Of a DNA stretch of 17,714 nt, positions 15,322 through 17,714 are shown one piece after another. A program made the translations under genes and the position numbers. The first letter of the stretch is position 1. Each line of letters starts with the position of its first letter. This DNA comes from JBBQZU01 sp038207425. Its GTDB lineage: Bacteria > Bacteroidota > Bacteroidia > Flavobacteriales_D > Cryomorphaceae. Location of the stretch: positions 1 through 17,714 of the forward strand of contig JBBQZU010000045.1 of NCBI GenBank assembly GCA_038207425.1, in the 5' to 3' direction. Under the pieces are notes generated by a model. The model was not told the DNA's origin and did no database searches. It saw nothing but the letters and a program-made list of their open reading frames with translations.

Positions 15322-16910
15322 AGCATTTCGCCCTACTTGTAGCTCAACTCGACAGTACAACTAAAACCACAGTAAAGCTCCGTGCGCTCACAGACTATCT
15401 GGCCATTGCCGAAGAGACAGACAAAACTTGGTGTGTAGCGCTGCTTATGGGTCGGCGACCGAAGCGCCCCGTTCGTACCGCACTTATGCGCCAATGGGCC
15501 GCGGAAGTAGCTGGTACCCCGCTTTGGCTCTTTGAAGAATCATACTTCGTGGTAGGCGATCTGGCTGAAACCATTGCCTTGGTTTTGCCTCCTGTTTCGC
15601 ATAGCAGCAATACTACATTATCAACTTACATGTCTACGCTACTTTCCCTTTCGGGAAAAACTGAAGCCCAAGCTGAAATATTTGTAAAGCAATCATGGTC
15701 AGAAATGACCCAAATAGAACGGTTTGTATTCAACAAACTCATCACAGGAGGGTTTCGAATTGGTGTGTCGCAAAAGCTTATGGTAAAAGCGCTTGCAACT
15801 CACTACGGATTGGAAGAAGCTGACATCGCCCACAAATTAATGGGTCAATGGACGCCGCAAGAAAACTCAATTCATAGCCTGATATCAGAACAAGAAGGCG
15901 CAGAAAATCTATCCCGCCCCTACCCTTTCTATTTGGCCTATCCAATCAATGAAAGTGTTGAATCTTTAGGCAATATCAGCGATTGGCAACTGGAATATAA
16001 GTGGGATGGCATACGTGGCCAACTCATTTACCGAAAGGACAATATATACATCTGGAGCAGAGGAGAAGAACTGGTTACCGAACGCTTTCCGGAACTTCTT
16101 TCACTTGGTTCAACGCTGCCTTGTAACTGTGTAATAGATGGCGAAATAATGGCTTGGAAAGATGGAAAACCTTTGCCTTTTAATTTCCTTCAAACCCGCA
16201 TCGGTCGCAAAAACCTATCGAAACAAGTACTTAGTACCGCTCCTGTAGTTATGGTAGCCTACGACTTGCTGGAGCACAATGGCCGCGACCTTCGAGAAGA
16301 ACCACTAAGCGCACGCCGAATTTTACTTGAATCAATTGTAAAGGAAACAAATGCTCTCAACCTACTTCTTTCTGAAAGGCTTCAGGTCGAAAGTTGGGAC
16401 GATGCCACAACACTACGCGCCCAGAGTCGTAAAATACTGGCAGAAGGCCTTATGATCAAACACTGCAGTAGCCCATATCTTGTTGGGCGCAAGCGCGGGC
16501 ATTGGTGGAAGTGGAAGGTGGATCCCCTGAGCATAGATGCTGTAATGATTTACGCAATGAAAGGGCACGGCCGGAGAGCCAACCTTTACAGCGATTACAC
16601 CTTTGCCGTGTGGCAAGGCACCGACTTGGTGCCATTTGCGAAAGCCTACAGTGGCCTGACTGATAAAGAAATGCAGGAAGTAGATCGATTTGTAAAGAAA
16701 AATACCATTGAAAAATTTGGTCCTGTGCGCAGTGTTACGCCCGAGCTTGTATTTGAAATAGGCTTTGAAGGAATTGCCCCAAGTACCCGACACAAATCGG
16801 GTATTGCGCTGCGCTTCCCACGCATGCTGCGGTGGCGCAAGGACAAAGTAGCAGCCGATGCAAATACACTTGATGATCTCAGATCTATACTGAAAGGTTT
16901 TAACGTCTAG
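15318..16910 (+). CDS. ATP-dependent DNA ligase (ligase-associated repair cluster)
   Basis: This 530-aa ligase joins 3'-OH/5'-phosphate DNA ends using ATP. An N-terminal DNA-binding domain (about 1-200) includes the FxFNKLITGGFRIGVS helix. The nucleotidyltransferase motif I YKWDGIR (227-233) carries the AMP-accepting Lys228. Motif Ia/III regions are WSRGEE (246-251) and DGEIMAW (274-280), followed by motif IV EGLMIKH and motif V WWKWK. The OB domain ends with a motif VI-like RFPRMLRWRKDK. Length and layout match the bacterial cluster ligases rather than LigD. It is translationally coupled to the exonuclease. The helicase and nuclease partners are about 8 kb away on the other strand. Only 15 nt separate its stop from the convergent membrane-protein gene, with no terminator between. 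Confidence 0.95.
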   Translation: MKHFALLVAQLDSTTKTTVKLRALTDYLAIAEETDKTWCVALLMGRRPKRPVRTALMRQWAAEVAGTPLWLFEESYFVVGDLAETIALVLPPVSHSSNTTLSTYMSTLLSLSGKTEAQAEIFVKQSWSEMTQIERFVFNKLITGGFRIGVSQKLMVKALATHYGLEEADIAHKLMGQWTPQENSIHSLISEQEGAENLSRPYPFYLAYPINESVESLGNISDWQLEYKWDGIRGQLIYRKDNIYIWSRGEELVTERFPELLSLGSTLPCNCVIDGEIMAWKDGKPLPFNFLQTRIGRKNLSKQVLSTAPVVMVAYDLLEHNGRDLREEPLSARRILLESIVKETNALNLLLSERLQVESWDDATTLRAQSRKILAEGLMIKHCSSPYLVGRKRGHWWKWKVDPLSIDAVMIYAMKGHGRRANLYSDYTFAVWQGTDLVPFAKAYSGLTDKEMQEVDRFVKKNTIEKFGPVRSVTPELVFEIGFEGIAPSTRHKSGIALRFPRMLRWRKDKVAADANTLDDLRSILKGFNV

Positions 16911-16925
16911 AATATCTGGCCGCCT

Positions 16926-17303
16926 TTAATTCACTTCCGATTTGCCAAAAGTAAGGGCGAGCAACCCGCCGCTGAATGCGGCAAAAGCTGCTATGATAAA
17001 ATACCAGGTTCCTTCAAGTCGCATAAAGTGAAAAAATATGCCGGCGATAAGCACACATTTACCGACTAGGTAGAAGTACTCATACAAGCGTCGGCTGCGC
17101 TTTAAAAACCGCAGCAAAAGAACCACTACCAGAATTACAAGGCCGATGAGCAACGCTTCACCCTGCCAGGGCCAGTGCAACCACGAAGCTATATACCAGT
17201 ACGCCAGAAACATCGCTGAAATGGTATAAAGCCACACTATATACCCACGGCTGTTCCTGCCTTCGGGCAAATCGAGTATTTCTTCTTTTTGTTCTGTTGC
17301 CAT
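16926..17303 (-). CDS. Small membrane protein with four predicted helices, unknown function
   Basis: This 125-aa protein has an acidic cytosolic-looking N-terminus (MATEQKEEILDLPEG) and four hydrophobic segments at about 21-43, 47-66, 75-94 and 99-119, separated by a basic loop RFLKRSRRLYE (65-75). No family was recognised. The composition, including several Trp in the first loop (ASWLHWPWQGE), is that of a genuine inner-membrane protein rather than a chance frame. It converges on the ligase gene. No link to repair can be inferred from position alone. Confidence 0.75.
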   Translation of the reverse strand: MATEQKEEILDLPEGRNSRGYIVWLYTISAMFLAYWYIASWLHWPWQGEALLIGLVILVVVLLLRFLKRSRRLYEYFYLVGKCVLIAGIFFHFMRLEGTWYFIIAAFAAFSGGLLALTFGKSEVN

Positions 17304-17714
17304 GGGATAAAATTACTGAATGTGAGCCCATTAAAAAGCCCGACTTATTAAATACCTAAAAACCATCAAACTATAGAAACTATTTAGACAGCAATTCCAT
17401 AACCCTGCAATTCTTTTGCGCCTTTTACGAAATCCTTGGCTCGTGTGAGCGACCCCGGGGCTAATCGGTACTAACTAAGATAAAATGAATGTTATAAGAA
17501 AATTAAATTTGACTTTGCAGGAATCAATCATCACCAATACAACTATCCTCACATTATGACCCCGCAAACTTATAAGGCAGAAGGCTTTGCTTCGCCAAAA
17601 CTGTTCAGCCCTTACATGCCTGCCGAAGCCGTTGGGGACTGTTAATTTTCTATTTTGCATCAGCAGTCGCGGTGCTGCACCGCTCTCTATACACTCACCA
17701 ACAATATTTTTTAC
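17304..17714. other. About 410 bases with no convincing gene
   Basis: No frame of convincing coding character was seen. A 29-codon frame (ATG 17556 to TAA 17645) and a 61-codon minus-strand frame (17475-17660) lack recognisable features. A 15-base imperfect palindrome, GCGGTGC-T-GCACCGC, lies at 17669-17683 but has no T-tract. The segment may hold the promoter of the membrane-protein gene and the upstream region of whatever lies beyond the edge. Confidence 0.5.

Noticed and set aside
17556..17645. 29-codon frame near the right edge
   Set aside because: No recognisable motif, signal peptide or coupling to a neighbour; compatible with chance.

Overview
The window reads as a chromosomal segment of a member of the Bacteroidota. 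Four things support this. Two promoters have the -33 TTG / -7 TAnnTTTG layout typical of the phylum. There is an ECF sigma / FecR / STN-type TonB-dependent receptor set. There is a large secreted protein with a HYR-like domain. There is a complete 'ligase-associated' DNA-repair gene set. No phage, transposase, CRISPR array or rRNA was seen, and the order or genus cannot be fixed from this sequence.

Left part (1-2180). A large secreted protein runs leftward off the window edge (start at 1688). It has a signal peptide, two tandem copies of an unrecognised ~165-residue domain, then HYR-like modules. Upstream are a tRNA with CAT anticodon (1919-1992, minus), its promoter and its terminator.

Repair and metabolism block (2180-7160). 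A fructosamine-kinase-family gene (plus) converges on a leftward three-gene run: aldo/keto reductase, ligase-associated DEXH (Lhr-Core) helicase, and PdeM metallophosphoesterase. The last two are coupled by a 1-nt stop/start overlap.

Signalling block (7318-12770). The order is ECF sigma factor, FecR anti-sigma 1, and a TonB-dependent receptor with an N-terminal STN domain, all tightly packed. A second FecR then follows with a 49-aa basic small protein 4 nt behind it, and a structured intergenic region ends in a strong terminator. By family knowledge, ligand binding at the receptor would signal through its STN domain to FecR and release the sigma factor. A motif, GGTAGGGTAA-N13-TGTAT, appears before fecR2 and again before the structured intergenic region. 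Its left half also lies upstream of the large secreted protein, so it may be a target element of this or another ECF sigma.

Right part (12769-17714). A leftward pair encodes a RidA-family deaminase and a YhdH/AcuI-type quinone oxidoreductase. Diverging from it is a rightward 4-nt-overlapping pair: an MBL-fold ligase-associated exonuclease and an ATP-dependent DNA ligase. A small four-helix membrane protein of unknown function converges on the ligase, and about 410 bases without a convincing gene follow. All four ligase-associated repair genes are therefore present, but as two divergent pairs about 8 kb apart with the signalling block between them.
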